Assembly (NCBI RefSeq): GCF_042685645.1
Contig: NZ_JBHUNX010000001.1
Span: 1,736,001 to 1,800,000, forward strand
Source of the DNA: Salininema proteolyticum
GTDB taxonomy: Bacteria > Actinomycetota > Actinomycetes > Mycobacteriales > Micromonosporaceae
Direction: 5' to 3'
Length of the DNA: 64,000 bases
The notes under the pieces were generated by a model. It was given only the letters and a program-made list of their open reading frames with translations, did no database searches and was not told where the DNA came from. The position numbers and the translations under genes were made by a program. Numbering within the stretch: the first letter of the stretch is position 1; each line of letters starts with the position of its first letter. This document shows, one piece after another, positions 1-10,760 of the stretch.

Positions 1-270
1 CAGGCCGTCGGGGAGGTCGGCGCCGAACTCCCCGGCGCGGGCGGTGATCTTGTCGGACGCTCCGGCGGCGTCGAGGAGTTCGACGGCGGAGTGGCCGATG
101 GTGAGGACCCGCTCAGGGCGCGACTCGATGACGAGGTCTTCGCCGCAGTTGTCAACGGTCATGGGGAACTCGGCGTCCGAGTCGGGGCTGGACTCGGGGG
201 CGGAGCAGCCGGCGGCTGTTACGGCGAGGACGGCTCCCATGAGGAGGGCTGGTTTGGTGCGCTGGCGCAT
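1..270 (-). CDS. Metallophore ABC transporter substrate-binding lipoprotein, N-terminal part (runs off the window)
   Basis: Only the first 90 codons are present; the gene continues past base 1. The protein starts MRQRTKPALLMG, has a short hydrophobic stretch and a lipobox ending AAGC, so it should be a lipid-anchored, cell-surface binding protein. After an acidic linker it reads PMTVDNCGEDLVIESRPERV followed by LTIGHSAVELLDA, the usual opening of FepB/FhuD-type (PF01497) receptors. It lies 31 bases downstream of the FecCD permease on the same strand, so the two form one operon for a metal-chelate importer. The ligand (iron or another metal chelate) cannot be told from this fragment. Confidence 0.85.
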   Translation of the reverse strand, partial: MRQRTKPALLMGAVLAVTAAGCSAPESSPDSDAEFPMTVDNCGEDLVIESRPERVLTIGHSAVELLDAAGASDKITARAGEFGADLPDGL

Positions 271-301
271 GGTGACTCCTTGTCGGTGGGTCGGTCGGGT
301 G

Positions 302-1378
302 TCAGGCGTTCCGGTGGAGGCGCCGGACGAGGACGATGAGCAGAGGTGTTCCGAGCATGGCGGTGAGGACTCCGAGGGGGAGTTCGCGAGGGGCGAAGGC
401 GGTGCGGGCCAGGGCGTCGGCCCATACGATGAGCAGCGCGCCGAGGAGGGCGGAGGCGGGCAGGACGAGGCGGTGGGCGGATCCCACGACGCGGCGCGCC
501 AGGTGGGGGACGACGAGGCCGACGAAGCCGATCGCACCGGAGACCGCCACCGCGGCGGCGACTGCCAGGGCGATCACGAGGGCGGCCGCGGCGCGGAAGC
601 GGGAGGGGTCGGTGCCAAGGCTGAGAGCGGTCTCGTCGCCGATGGCGATCGCGTCGAGCTTCCGGGCCCAGAGGAACAGGACGGCCAACGCGCCGGCCGC
701 GGCAATGGCGGCGATGGGCACCGACTCCCACCGGGCGCGAGTGAGCGATCCGAGCGTCCAGAAGAGGACGGCCCGGGCACCGTCGCGGGAATCGGAGGTG
801 AAGACGAGGAAGTTGGTCAGGGCGGTCAGGGCGAACCCGACGGCGATGCCGGCGAAGACGAGACGGCCTCCGTCGAGGGGACCCCGCGCCCGCGCGGCGG
901 CGAAGACGAGGGCGACGGCCGTGACCGCGCCGAGGAAGGCGCTGCCGGTGAGTGCGAAGACTCCCGCTCCCGAACCGAATCCGAAGAGCAGCGCGGCGGC
1001 GGCTCCGGCGGAGGCGCCGGAGGAGATCCCGAGGAGGTAGGGGTCGGCGAGAGGGTTGCGCGCGAGCGCTTGAACGGCGGCCCCGGCCAGGGACAGCGCC
1101 GCTCCGACGAAGGCCCCGAGGAGGACGCGGGGGACGCGCAGCTTCCAGACGATGTTCTCCGCCGACGGGGCCCAGTCGGCTTCGCCGAATCCGAAGAGCC
1201 CGTTGGCGATGATCCTCGTCACCGTCTCGGCGGGGACGGACACCGGTCCCAGCCCGGTGGCGACGGGCAGGGAGGCGGAGAGCGCGGCGGCGAGGGCCGC
1301 CAGAAAGAGGACGGGGCGCCGTCGTCTTCGCGGTAGATCGGCGGCCTCGGCTCGGGCGCGTTCGGCGGTGGCGGTCAT
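302..1378 (-). CDS. FecCD-family metal-chelate ABC transporter permease
   Basis: Integral membrane subunit (358 aa) of a type II ABC importer for siderophore-like chelates. The family signature is clear: RVPRVLLGAFVGAALSLAG early in the chain, NPLADPYLLGISSGAS in the middle, and GAIGFVGLVVPHLARR near residues 280-295, the loop that contacts the ATPase. About nine to ten hydrophobic segments are visible and the N-terminus is Arg-rich, as expected for the cytoplasmic side. Length matches the family (330-360 aa). The ATG start at 1378 lies just inside a divergent promoter region with a palindromic operator (1401-1421). The usual separate ATPase subunit is not in view and may lie beyond base 1. 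Confidence 0.93.
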   Translation of the reverse strand: MTATAERARAEAADLPRRRRRPVLFLAALAAALSASLPVATGLGPVSVPAETVTRIIANGLFGFGEADWAPSAENIVWKLRVPRVLLGAFVGAALSLAGAAVQALARNPLADPYLLGISSGASAGAAAALLFGFGSGAGVFALTGSAFLGAVTAVALVFAAARARGPLDGGRLVFAGIAVGFALTALTNFLVFTSDSRDGARAVLFWTLGSLTRARWESVPIAAIAAAGALAVLFLWARKLDAIAIGDETALSLGTDPSRFRAAAALVIALAVAAAVAVSGAIGFVGLVVPHLARRVVGSAHRLVLPASALLGALLIVWADALARTAFAPRELPLGVLTAMLGTPLLIVLVRRLHRNA

Positions 1379-1400
1379 GGGCGGAGCCCCGATCTAATGC

Positions 1401-1421
1401 TATTGACTTTCATTTTCAATA
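1401..1421. promoter_or_regulatory. Palindromic metal-regulator operator between divergent uptake genes
   Basis: Arms TATTGA and TCAATA flank a 9-base centre. Read on the minus strand the core is TGAAAATGAAAGTCA, close to actinobacterial Zur/Fur-type boxes (TGAAAATGATTTTCA-like). It overlaps a plus-strand promoter (TTGACT at 1403, TACCAT at 1425, 16-bp spacer) and a possible minus-strand promoter (TTGAAA / TAGATC, 17-bp spacer), so one repressor could shut both transcripts. A TAGGTTA half site of DtxR/IdeR type lies alongside, so the regulator identity is unsure. Confidence 0.55.
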
Positions 1422-1474
1422 GGTTACCATCGGTCGCGAACCCGACGCACCGACCACCCCGGAGCCGCGAACCG

Positions 1475-3217
1475 ATGATTCATATCCGACTTCTTTCCCT
1501 GGCGCGCAGCGCCTTCACCCCATTGGCAGCAGTGATCGCCCTCGGGCTCGCCCTGAGCGCCGCCGCCATGGGCCAGGCCTACGCCACCGCGCAGATCTTC
1601 GCCGGAGTGCTGACGGGGCTGTCCCCGGCGGACCTGGCGCCCTGGTTCGGCGCCCTAGCCGCGGCACTCGGCGCCCGCCCGGTGCTCAACTTCGCCCGAG
1701 AGACCACCGTCCACTTCGCCGCCGGACGAATGAAGACGTCCCTGCGCGAGAGGCTGTTCCGGGCCCAGTCCGACGCCGGAATCCTGGCCCGGGCCGGCGA
1801 CCGCGCGGGACACCGCCAGTCGCTGGAGACCGACGGCGTGGAGAACCTGGAGCCCTATTTCGCCCGCTACATCCCCCAAACGGCGGTCACCGCCCTGACA
1901 TCCGCGGCGGTCGTGGTCCTCCTGGTGCTCATCGACCCCGTCGTCGGCGCGGTCACCGGCACCGTCGCGCTCGCCGTTCCGCTGGTTCCGCGCCTGTGGG
2001 ACAGGATCCTCGCCGACAGGGGCGCGTCGCACTGGCAGGCCTACGAGGACCTCAACGCCGACGTGGTGGACTCACTGCGGGGCATGGAGACCCTCAAGCT
2101 GCTGGGCGCGGCCCGGCGGCGGCGAGACGCCTTTCGGGAGACCTCGCGCGGACTCCTCTCGGCGACCCTGGGACAGTTGCGGGTATCGCTCCTCGAATCG
2201 GGCATCACCGCCCTGTTCCTCGTGGCGGGACCGGCGATCGCCCTGGCGACCGGCATAGCGCGCGTCCAGTCGGGCGCCCTGGACCCGGTGGACCTGTTCC
2301 TGGTGGTCCTGCTGTCCTTCGAGGCCTTCCGGCCGTTCAAGGAGCTGTCGAACCACTGGCACGCCGGGTACATGGGAGTGTCCGCCGGCAGGCGGGTGCT
2401 GGAGGCCCTGGAGGCGGAGCCGGTACCGCAGCCGGAACGCCAGGCGAAGACCGCGAACGACGGAGGCCCCGCGATAGAGGCGGACGGACTCGCCTTCCGC
2501 TACCCCGGCAGCGAGGCGTACGCCCTGAAGGACGTCGACTTCCGCATGGAAAAGGGCTCGTCCACGGCCATCGTGGGCCCCTCGGGCTCCGGGAAGTCCA
2601 CACTGGCGGCGCTGCTGCTGCGGCTCGGACTGCCCAGCAGGGGGCGCCTGCTGCTGAACGGCGTCCCCACCGAGGACCTGACGCGGGACGACTGCACCGG
2701 CGAGATAGCCCTGGTATCCCAGACACCGCTGCTGTTCGCCGGCAGCGTCCGCGACAACCTCCGCCTCGTCGCGCCCGACGCCGCCGACGAGGAGCTGCGC
2801 CGTGCACTGGACACCGCCGGAGCGTCTGAACTGGACGATACACGCCGCGGCGGACTGGACACCCCCGTCGGAGACAGCGGAGCACTGCTGTCCGGCGGGC
2901 AGCGCCAGCGCCTCGCCATCGCCCGCGCGCTCCTCAAGAACGCAACGGTCCTGGTCCTGGACGAGGCCTCCAGCGCCCTCGACGCCCGCCGCGAGGCCGA
3001 AGTGTTCGACCGTCTCACCGGCCTCTCCACCGCCAGCGGCGAGCCCGTCACCACCGTCATGATCGCCCACCGCCTCTCCGCCGTCCGCCACGCCGACCGC
3101 ATCCTCGTCCTCGACGAGGGAACCCTCGCCGAAGAGGGCACCTGGGACGACCTCGTCGCCGCCGACGGCCTCTTCTCCCGCCTGCACCGAGCCCAGACCA
3201 CCGAGGTGACGCTCTGA
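1475..3217 (+). CDS. Fused permease/ATPase ABC transporter, subunit 1 of a heterodimer (IrtA/YbtP-like or CydD-like)
   Basis: Half-transporter of 580 aa: an N-terminal six-helix type IV membrane domain (about residues 10-310) and a C-terminal ATPase domain. Walker A is GPSGSGKST around residue 374, the signature LSGGQRQRLAIARALL begins near 472, Walker B is VLVLDEASSALD with catalytic Glu 497, and the H-loop reads MIAHRLSAV. An upstream in-frame ATG at 1397 lies inside the promoter, so the start at 1475 is preferred. The stop overlaps the next gene's ATG by one base. Standing back-to-back with a FecCD/SBP pair over a shared metal-type operator, this is more likely a metallophore importer of the IrtAB/YbtPQ kind than a CydDC or drug exporter. 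That assignment is inference from context. Confidence 0.8.
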   Translation: MIHIRLLSLARSAFTPLAAVIALGLALSAAAMGQAYATAQIFAGVLTGLSPADLAPWFGALAAALGARPVLNFARETTVHFAAGRMKTSLRERLFRAQSDAGILARAGDRAGHRQSLETDGVENLEPYFARYIPQTAVTALTSAAVVVLLVLIDPVVGAVTGTVALAVPLVPRLWDRILADRGASHWQAYEDLNADVVDSLRGMETLKLLGAARRRRDAFRETSRGLLSATLGQLRVSLLESGITALFLVAGPAIALATGIARVQSGALDPVDLFLVVLLSFEAFRPFKELSNHWHAGYMGVSAGRRVLEALEAEPVPQPERQAKTANDGGPAIEADGLAFRYPGSEAYALKDVDFRMEKGSSTAIVGPSGSGKSTLAALLLRLGLPSRGRLLLNGVPTEDLTRDDCTGEIALVSQTPLLFAGSVRDNLRLVAPDAADEELRRALDTAGASELDDTRRGGLDTPVGDSGALLSGGQRQRLAIARALLKNATVLVLDEASSALDARREAEVFDRLTGLSTASGEPVTTVMIAHRLSAVRHADRILVLDEGTLAEEGTWDDLVAADGLFSRLHRAQTTEVTL

Positions 3218-5001
3218 TGACCGCCCCCGCCGAAACCCCCGGAACCAGCGCGCAGCTGCTGCGCCCCGTCCTTCGCCTGCTGGGCGCTCTGGACGGACAC
3301 CGCCCCATGTTCATCCGCTCCACCCTCAGCATGACGGCGTTCCAGCTCGCCGCCGCCGCGGCAGCGGCCCTGAGCGCCTACGCGGCCGCCACTGCCGCCA
3401 CCGGCCCCGACGGCGTCGACCTCGCCTGGATCCTCCTGGGAGGCCTGGGCATCGCCCTCATCGCCCACGGAGTGTTCGTCTGGATCGAGTCCTGGCTCGC
3501 CCACGTCCTCGCCTACAAGGTCCTGGACGGCCTGCGATTGCGGCTCCACGACGCCATCGAGCGACTCACCCCGAACGGGATGCGCCGCCGCCGCGCCGGC
3601 GAGGTCGCCGGAGCCACCATGGCCGACATCGAGAGCCTCGAGTGGTTCTACGCCCATACTGTGGGCGCCGCGATGAACGCCGTGGCCGTCCCGCTGGCGG
3701 TGACGGGCGCGCTGATCGCCCTGCATCCGCCGTCGGGCCTCATCGCGCTCGCCGGAGTAGTGCTCCTCCTGGCCGTCCCGTGGCTCGCCGGACCGGTCCA
3801 GGCCCGCCAAGGGAAAGCCGTGCGCGACGAGATCGGCGAGTTGAAGGCGGTATCCCTCGAAGGGGCCGAAGGTCTTCGCGAGATGCTCTCGCTCGGCCTC
3901 GAAGACCGCCAGCGCGGCCGCATCCTGGACGCCACCGCCCGCATCCAGCGGCGCAAACGCGCCTTCGCCCTCCGCGCCGGAGCGGAGGCGGCCGCCGCCG
4001 AATTCGTCGCGGCAGCCTCCATGGTGGCCTTCGCCCTGGTACTCGCGGCCGCCGTCCGCTCGGGGGACGTTCCCGCCGCTCTCTTCCCGGCCGGCATGGT
4101 CCTCCTCGCCGCCGCGTTCGCCCCGGCCGCCTCGGTCCTGCCCATGTTCCAGCGCCTGGGGGAGATGTCCGCGGCGGCGGCCCGCGTGCTCGGTGTGGTC
4201 GACGCGCCCGCGAACACGGCGGATCCGCGGGACTCGGTCGATCCGAATGGGGACGCCGGTATCCGGTTCGAGAACGTGTCGTTCCAGTACGAGGATGCCA
4301 TTCCGGTCCTGAGAAGACTCGACTTCACCGTGCGGCCGGGGGAGCACGTCGCGCTCGTCGGCGCCTCCGGAGCGGGAAAGACCACCGCCGCGCACCTCCT
4401 CGTCCGCTTCTGGGACCCCGTGGAAGGACGCGTCCTCCTCGGAGGAGACGACCTCAAGGACCTGGGCGCGGAAGCCCTGCGCCGCCGAGTCGGACTCGTT
4501 TCCCAGAACCCGTACGTGTTCCGCGGAACGCTCCGCTCCAACCTCCTCTTGGCGCGCCCCGACGCGAGCGCGGCCGAGGTCAGGCGCGCCCTCGACCGGG
4601 CCCGCCTGGCCGACACCGTCGCCGACCTCCCCGAAGGCCTGGACACGGCGGTGGGCGAGAACGGCGCCTCGCTCTCGGGAGGCCAGCGCCAGCGCCTCTC
4701 CATCGCGCAGGCCCTCCTGCGCGAGCCGGACGTCCTCATCCTCGACGAGGCCGCCGCCCACCTAGACGCCATCGGAGAGAAAGAAATGACCGAAGCAGTC
4801 GCCGAAGCGATGAGGGGCCGCACCACGCTCGTCATCGCTCACCGCGTCAGCACCATCCGACGCGCCGACCGGGTCCTCTTCCTGAAGGACGGTGCCATAG
4901 CCGCCACCGGAACCCACCGGGACCTGGTGGAGGGGAACGAGGACTACCGGCGACTGCTCGCCGGAGCCGAGGACACCGGCGACCTGTCCACCGTCGTCTG
5001 A
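3217..5001 (+). CDS. Fused permease/ATPase ABC transporter, subunit 2 of a heterodimer (IrtB/YbtQ-like or CydC-like)
   Basis: Second half-transporter (594 aa), translationally coupled to the first (TGATG overlap). The membrane domain occupies roughly residues 20-320; a conserved DIESLEWFYAHTVG helix-loop lies near 135-150. The ATPase domain has Walker A GASGAGKTT (Lys 388), signature LSGGQRQRLSIAQALL from about 486, Walker B VLILDEAAAHLD with catalytic Glu 511, and H-loop VIAHRVSTI. Both partners keep a full set of catalytic residues, so both ATP sites look competent. No terminator is evident before the next gene. Confidence 0.8.
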   Translation: MTAPAETPGTSAQLLRPVLRLLGALDGHRPMFIRSTLSMTAFQLAAAAAAALSAYAAATAATGPDGVDLAWILLGGLGIALIAHGVFVWIESWLAHVLAYKVLDGLRLRLHDAIERLTPNGMRRRRAGEVAGATMADIESLEWFYAHTVGAAMNAVAVPLAVTGALIALHPPSGLIALAGVVLLLAVPWLAGPVQARQGKAVRDEIGELKAVSLEGAEGLREMLSLGLEDRQRGRILDATARIQRRKRAFALRAGAEAAAAEFVAAASMVAFALVLAAAVRSGDVPAALFPAGMVLLAAAFAPAASVLPMFQRLGEMSAAAARVLGVVDAPANTADPRDSVDPNGDAGIRFENVSFQYEDAIPVLRRLDFTVRPGEHVALVGASGAGKTTAAHLLVRFWDPVEGRVLLGGDDLKDLGAEALRRRVGLVSQNPYVFRGTLRSNLLLARPDASAAEVRRALDRARLADTVADLPEGLDTAVGENGASLSGGQRQRLSIAQALLREPDVLILDEAAAHLDAIGEKEMTEAVAEAMRGRTTLVIAHRVSTIRRADRVLFLKDGAIAATGTHRDLVEGNEDYRRLLAGAEDTGDLSTVV

Positions 5002-5160
5002 CCGAATGGGCGGAACGAACGCGGAAGAAGGAGAGGAGATCGCCGCCGGCCTCAACGACCCGTCGTGCTCGATATTCGCGGAGAGAATTGCATTACCTGT
5101 TCAGTGGCCCGGCGACAGAGCTGACGGCACGGGCCGACGGGCTTTCCGTGGACGGGTCTC

Positions 5161-5240
5161 GCCTCTGACGTGGCGCCGGCGTGCAGGCCGGTGGACGAGA
5201 GATGGAGGTGCGCCGCCGCTACGGAGACGACCGGGCGCTC
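5161..5240 (+). pseudogene. Remnant of a TipA/MerR-type gene: promoter and RBS copy fused to a TipAS-domain fragment
   Basis: Bases 5161-5208 copy the promoter and ribosome-binding region of the MerR gene at 6249-6977. CCTCTGACGTGGCG, then GGCGTGCA and GGTGGA, line up base for base with the inverse strand at about 6985-7028. Straight after the RBS-like GGAGG, the sequence GCGCCGCCGCTACGG plus GACGA matches the part of that MerR gene coding ARRRYGDE (about 6595-6620). The simplest reading is a paralogue reduced by a large internal deletion. The -35 TTGCCT has become TCGCCT and one arm of the dyad is altered, so it is probably a weak or dead promoter. Confidence 0.5.
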
Positions 5241-5259
5241 GCCGGTTTAGAGTGGGCAG

Positions 5260-6084
5260 ATGACCACCGCCTCACCGAATCAGCCTCCCGAGCCTCACAA
5301 AGCGCGCGAGGCCGCCGAGTCCTTCGGCGTCGACGCCGCGCGTTACGACCGAACCCGGCCCGGCTACCCGGTCGAGATGATCGACCGCGTCATCGCCGCG
5401 GCACCCGGCCGCGACTTCCTCGACGTCGGTTGCGGGACCGGCATATCGTCGCGCGGACTCCAGGAGGCCGGCTGTCGTGTGCTCGGCCTGGACGTGGACG
5501 ACCGCATGGCCGATGTCGCCAGAAGGAAGGGCCTCGAAGTCGAAGTGTCGAGATTCGAGGAATGGGAGTCCGACGGCCGCGACTTCGACGCCGTGGTCGC
5601 CGCCCAGACCTGGCACTGGATCGACCCGGGCGCGGGAGCGGCGAAGGCGGCGCGGCTACTGCGTCAGGGCGGTATCCTGGCGGCCGTGTGGAACGTCGCG
5701 CAGCCGCCGCCCGATCTGAGCAGGGCCTTCGCTGAAGCGAGCCGCCGGGCGACGCCGCCGGAGACGGCCGCGATGCTCGAGAAGGCGGGACCCGAAAAGA
5801 CCGCGATGGAGGGCTACCGGCCCATGTTCGACAGCGCGGCGGAAGGCATTCGGGATTCGGGCCGTTTCACCGATCCGGCGGAGTGGCGGACCACGTGGGA
5901 CCGCGAGTACACCCGGGACGAGTGGCTCGATCAACTGCCGACCGGCGGGATCTACACCAGACTTCCGAAGTCGAGACTCGACCGGTTGCTGGAAGCGGTT
6001 GGAGACGTGATCGACCGGGCGGGAGGCGCTTTCACCGTCCGGTATACGACAGTCGCGGTCACGGCCTTCCGCCACGACGCGTGA
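5260..6084 (+). CDS. Class I SAM-dependent methyltransferase
   Basis: Soluble protein of 274 aa with a methyltransferase fold. Motif I is FLDVGCGTGIS at about residues 47-57, motif II gives LGLDVDDRM, and motif III/IV gives FDAVVAAQTWHWID, where WHW(F/I)D is common in the UbiE/Methyltransf_11 set. The substrate is unknown. The start is supported by a TAGAGT -10 box ending exactly six bases before the ATG, which points to a leaderless message. The MerR promoter remnant lies just upstream, so the gene may once have been, or may still be, under MerR influence. Confidence 0.85.
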   Translation: MTTASPNQPPEPHKAREAAESFGVDAARYDRTRPGYPVEMIDRVIAAAPGRDFLDVGCGTGISSRGLQEAGCRVLGLDVDDRMADVARRKGLEVEVSRFEEWESDGRDFDAVVAAQTWHWIDPGAGAAKAARLLRQGGILAAVWNVAQPPPDLSRAFAEASRRATPPETAAMLEKAGPEKTAMEGYRPMFDSAAEGIRDSGRFTDPAEWRTTWDREYTRDEWLDQLPTGGIYTRLPKSRLDRLLEAVGDVIDRAGGAFTVRYTTVAVTAFRHDA

Positions 6085-6248
6085 ATCCGGCTCCGTCCGC
6101 GAGTTCCGCCATCGTTACATCGCGCCGGGCCGGATCAGGCACCCGATCTGTGGCGCGGACCGTCGTAGTCGACGGGACCGCCTGACCGGTTCTTCGACCG
6201 GCTCAAGCGGTCCCGATTAGTGGGAACGCGCTGTGGGGCCTTCGGACG

Positions 6249-6977
6249 TCAGAGTCCCGACTCCATTGCAGCGTCCACGTTCTCCGCGACGATCTCCTGG
6301 AACAGCTTGGTCGTCCCGGGCTCATGGTCGTCGAAATGCGAGCCGAAGCGGGTGTCGAGCTCGTACATCTGAGTCAGGCCGACGACGTACTCGCGCGACA
6401 CCGGCATGACGAGACTGAGGAACCGGACGAATCGCTCCGTGAGTTCGCGCCTGTCTTCGGAGGAACCGCCTGTTCCCCTCCTCAGTTCGGCCGCCCTTGT
6501 CGTGATGTACTTCCATTCCTCGTGGTAGTGCGCCTTCTGCTCGTCGCTGAGCCTGTTCCACCGCGCGTTTCCCGCGTCGACCGCCTCGTCGCCGTAGCGG
6601 CGGCGCGCTTCCTGGTCCCATTCTTCACGCTGATGCGGTTCCACCTCGGCCATGGAGGCTCCTTTCTTCGCTTCTTCGAGGAGGCGCCTCCGGGCTGTGA
6701 GCCTGTGCTCGTCGGAGGAGAGCGTTTCCCAGGCCAGTTCGAGCGCTTCAGCCCGCGATATGTTGCCCGAGAGGGTCCTTCGCACGTCGACGGTGCTCAG
6801 TCCCCAGCTCTTCAGTTCGATCGCGTCGCGAACGACGTCCAGCACCTCGGGCGTGTAGTATCTCTGCCCCGACCGCGTCCGGGGCGCCGTATAGACGCCC
6901 TCGGCCTCCCAGTACCGAATCGTGCGAACGGTGAGCCCGAGAAGCTCGGACGCCTCCGAAATCGTCAATGCCCTCAT
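6249..6977 (-). CDS. MerR-family regulator with TipAS antibiotic-recognition domain
   Basis: Transcription activator of 242 aa. Residues 1-75 form the MerR winged helix-turn-helix (LTISEASELLGLTVRTIRYW, then RTRSGQRYYTPE). A short coiled linker follows, then a TipAS-like domain (about 110-242) that in TipAL and Mta binds cyclic thiopeptides or other multidrug ligands. The start MRALTIS at 6977 has a perfect AGGAGG ribosome-binding site; a longer in-frame extension would translate the promoter and is rejected. Its own promoter (7001-7031) has the 19-bp spacer and internal dyad of MerR targets, so autoregulation is likely. No efflux pump or self-evident target lies next to it. Confidence 0.9.
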   Translation of the reverse strand: MRALTISEASELLGLTVRTIRYWEAEGVYTAPRTRSGQRYYTPEVLDVVRDAIELKSWGLSTVDVRRTLSGNISRAEALELAWETLSSDEHRLTARRRLLEEAKKGASMAEVEPHQREEWDQEARRRYGDEAVDAGNARWNRLSDEQKAHYHEEWKYITTRAAELRRGTGGSSEDRRELTERFVRFLSLVMPVSREYVVGLTQMYELDTRFGSHFDDHEPGTTKLFQEIVAENVDAAMESGL

Positions 6978-7000
6978 GGCGCCTCCTACTTTTCTCCACC

Positions 7001-7031
7001 AGCTTGCACGCTGACGCCACGTCAGAGGCAA
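7001..7031 (-). promoter_or_regulatory. MerR-type promoter/operator of the tipA-like gene
   Basis: On the minus strand: -35 TTGCCT, a 19-bp spacer holding the dyad CTGACG-TGG-CGTCAG, then CAAGCT as -10. The over-long 19-bp spacer with a central palindrome is the hallmark of promoters twisted open by MerR-family activators. The stretch from the MerR start (6977) to the pepN stop (7292), 314 bases, holds only this promoter and the terminator hairpin. Confidence 0.75.
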
Positions 7032-7207
7032 GACGGATTTCCGGGAATCTCGCCGGACCGCGCGGTCGCCGCTCCGATTGGGTTCCCCGAGCGCTTGACT
7101 TTCCGGGCGGCGCATCGACATGGAGTGCGGTGGAGGGCGCTCGAGCGGACGGGAGAACGGCCGACGCTTACCCGCGAAGAGCGCGGCCGTAGCCTATGAC
7201 GAACATA

Positions 7208-7236
7208 GGGGCCCGCTGCCGTAGGCAGCGGGCCCC
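7208..7236. terminator. Strong hairpin, 13-bp perfect stem, downstream of pepN
   Basis: GGGGCCCGCTGCC and GGCAGCGGGCCCC pair perfectly around a GTA loop. It lies 56 bases beyond the pepN stop codon and before the MerR promoter, where it would stop pepN transcripts. There is no long U-tract. Confidence 0.75.
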
Positions 7237-7291
7237 TCGCCGATGGTCGCGGAGAACCGGCCCGCCGCCGAGGGCTTGCCGTCCCGCCTTC

Positions 7292-9718
<2,427 letters not shown>

Positions 9719-9782
9719 GGTGGGTTCATTATCGCATCGGCTCCCGTGGCGGCCCGATCCCGGACGGGAGGGCGCACGCCGG

Positions 9783-10760
9783 TCAGACGCGGCGGGCGAG
9801 CGACAGGGCGAAGTCGCCGTCGGTCCACCAGGCTTCGAGTTCGAGGCCCGCCTCTTTCAGCTCGGTGGTGACGCGGTCCTTCCGGAATTTCGCCGAGATC
9901 TCGGTGCGCACCTCCTCTCCTTCGGCGAACTCGACATCGAGGCCGATCGCCTGGAGGCGTGCGGAGACGGGTCGGAGCGCTCGCAGGCTCATCTCCATCC
10001 ACTCCCGGTCGGCGTCCCAGACGGCGCGGTGCCGGAAGTCGCCGGGGTCGAGGTCGCCGTCCAGCTCGCGGTTCAACACGTGGATCACGTTCAGGTTGAA
10101 CTCCGCGGTGACGCCGGCGGCGTCGTCGTAGGCGCGGACGAGGCGGGCGGGGTCCTTGACCAGGTCCGTGCCGAGGAGGAGCGTCTCGCCGGGTGCCATC
10201 GCATCGGCGAGGCGGTCTAGGAAGTCGGCCCGTTCCGGGGGCGCGAAGTTGCCGATCGTGCTGCCGAGGAAGGCGAAGAGGCGGCGGCCGGGGGAGGGGA
10301 GGTCGACGAGGCGGTCTTCGAAGTCGGCGACGACGCCGTGCGTGGGCAGTGCGGGATAGTCGGCGGCGAGGTCGGCCAGGGCGCCTTGCAGAGCTCCTTC
10401 GCTCACGTCGACGGGAACGTAGGCGGCGAGCCCGTCGACGGCCATGGCGTCGAGGAGCAGGCGGGTCTTGGCGCTGGAGCCGGAACCGAGCTCGAGCAGT
10501 ACCCGTGCGTCCGCGGCTTGGGCGATCTCGGAGGCGTGCGCTTCGAGCAGTGCCCGTTCGGCGCGGGTGAGGTAGTACTCGGGCAGGCGGGTGACGTCCT
10601 CGAACAGGCCGCTGCCGCGGTCGTCGTAGAAGTACTTCGGCGGCAGCCGTTTGGGGGAGGCGCCGAAGCCGGAGGCGACGTCTCGGATCAGACCCTCGCG
10701 CAGGGCGCCGGGTCGGAGGAGGACCTCGATGCGGTTGTGCGGCAGGGGGAGGGAATTCAT
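9783..10760 (-). CDS. egtD: L-histidine N-alpha-methyltransferase (ergothioneine biosynthesis)
   Basis: Trimethylates histidine to hercynine with SAM. The 325-aa protein has the EgtD signature LPPKYFYDDRGSGLFEDVTR near the N-terminus, then LPEYYLTRAE, the SAM loop LLELGSGSSAKT (about 85-96), and FAFLGSTIGNF. The start ATG at 10760 overlaps the egtB stop by four bases (ATGA), so the two are translationally coupled. A longer in-frame reading upstream belongs to the other frame of egtB. Product: cytosolic antioxidant thiol pathway enzyme. Confidence 0.95.
   Translation of the reverse strand: MNSLPLPHNRIEVLLRPGALREGLIRDVASGFGASPKRLPPKYFYDDRGSGLFEDVTRLPEYYLTRAERALLEAHASEIAQAADARVLLELGSGSSAKTRLLLDAMAVDGLAAYVPVDVSEGALQGALADLAADYPALPTHGVVADFEDRLVDLPSPGRRLFAFLGSTIGNFAPPERADFLDRLADAMAPGETLLLGTDLVKDPARLVRAYDDAAGVTAEFNLNVIHVLNRELDGDLDPGDFRHRAVWDADREWMEMSLRALRPVSARLQAIGLDVEFAEGEEVRTEISAKFRKDRVTTELKEAGLELEAWWTDGDFALSLARRV

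Noticed and set aside
44..1336. Long plus-strand open reading opposite the FecCD permease
   Set aside because: Gly/Glu/Arg-rich composition typical of antisense to a GC-rich gene; the minus-strand permease has clear family motifs.
2500..4761. Long minus-strand open reading of about 750 codons opposite both ABC genes
   Set aside because: Low-complexity antisense sequence; the plus strand carries full ABC motifs.
5006..5263. An 85-codon plus-strand reading beginning MGGTNAEEGEE
   Set aside because: No ribosome-binding site or family resemblance. Its apparent similarity (SPLTWRRR) to the untranslated extension of the MerR gene is explained by the duplicated promoter DNA.
6181..6205. Short ACCGGT/ACCGG hairpin after the methyltransferase gene as a terminator
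   Set aside because: Only about five base pairs and no U-tract; too weak to list.
6978..7121. A 48-residue N-terminal extension of the MerR regulator
   Set aside because: It would translate the -35/-10 region and skip a perfect AGGAGG placed for the start at 6977.
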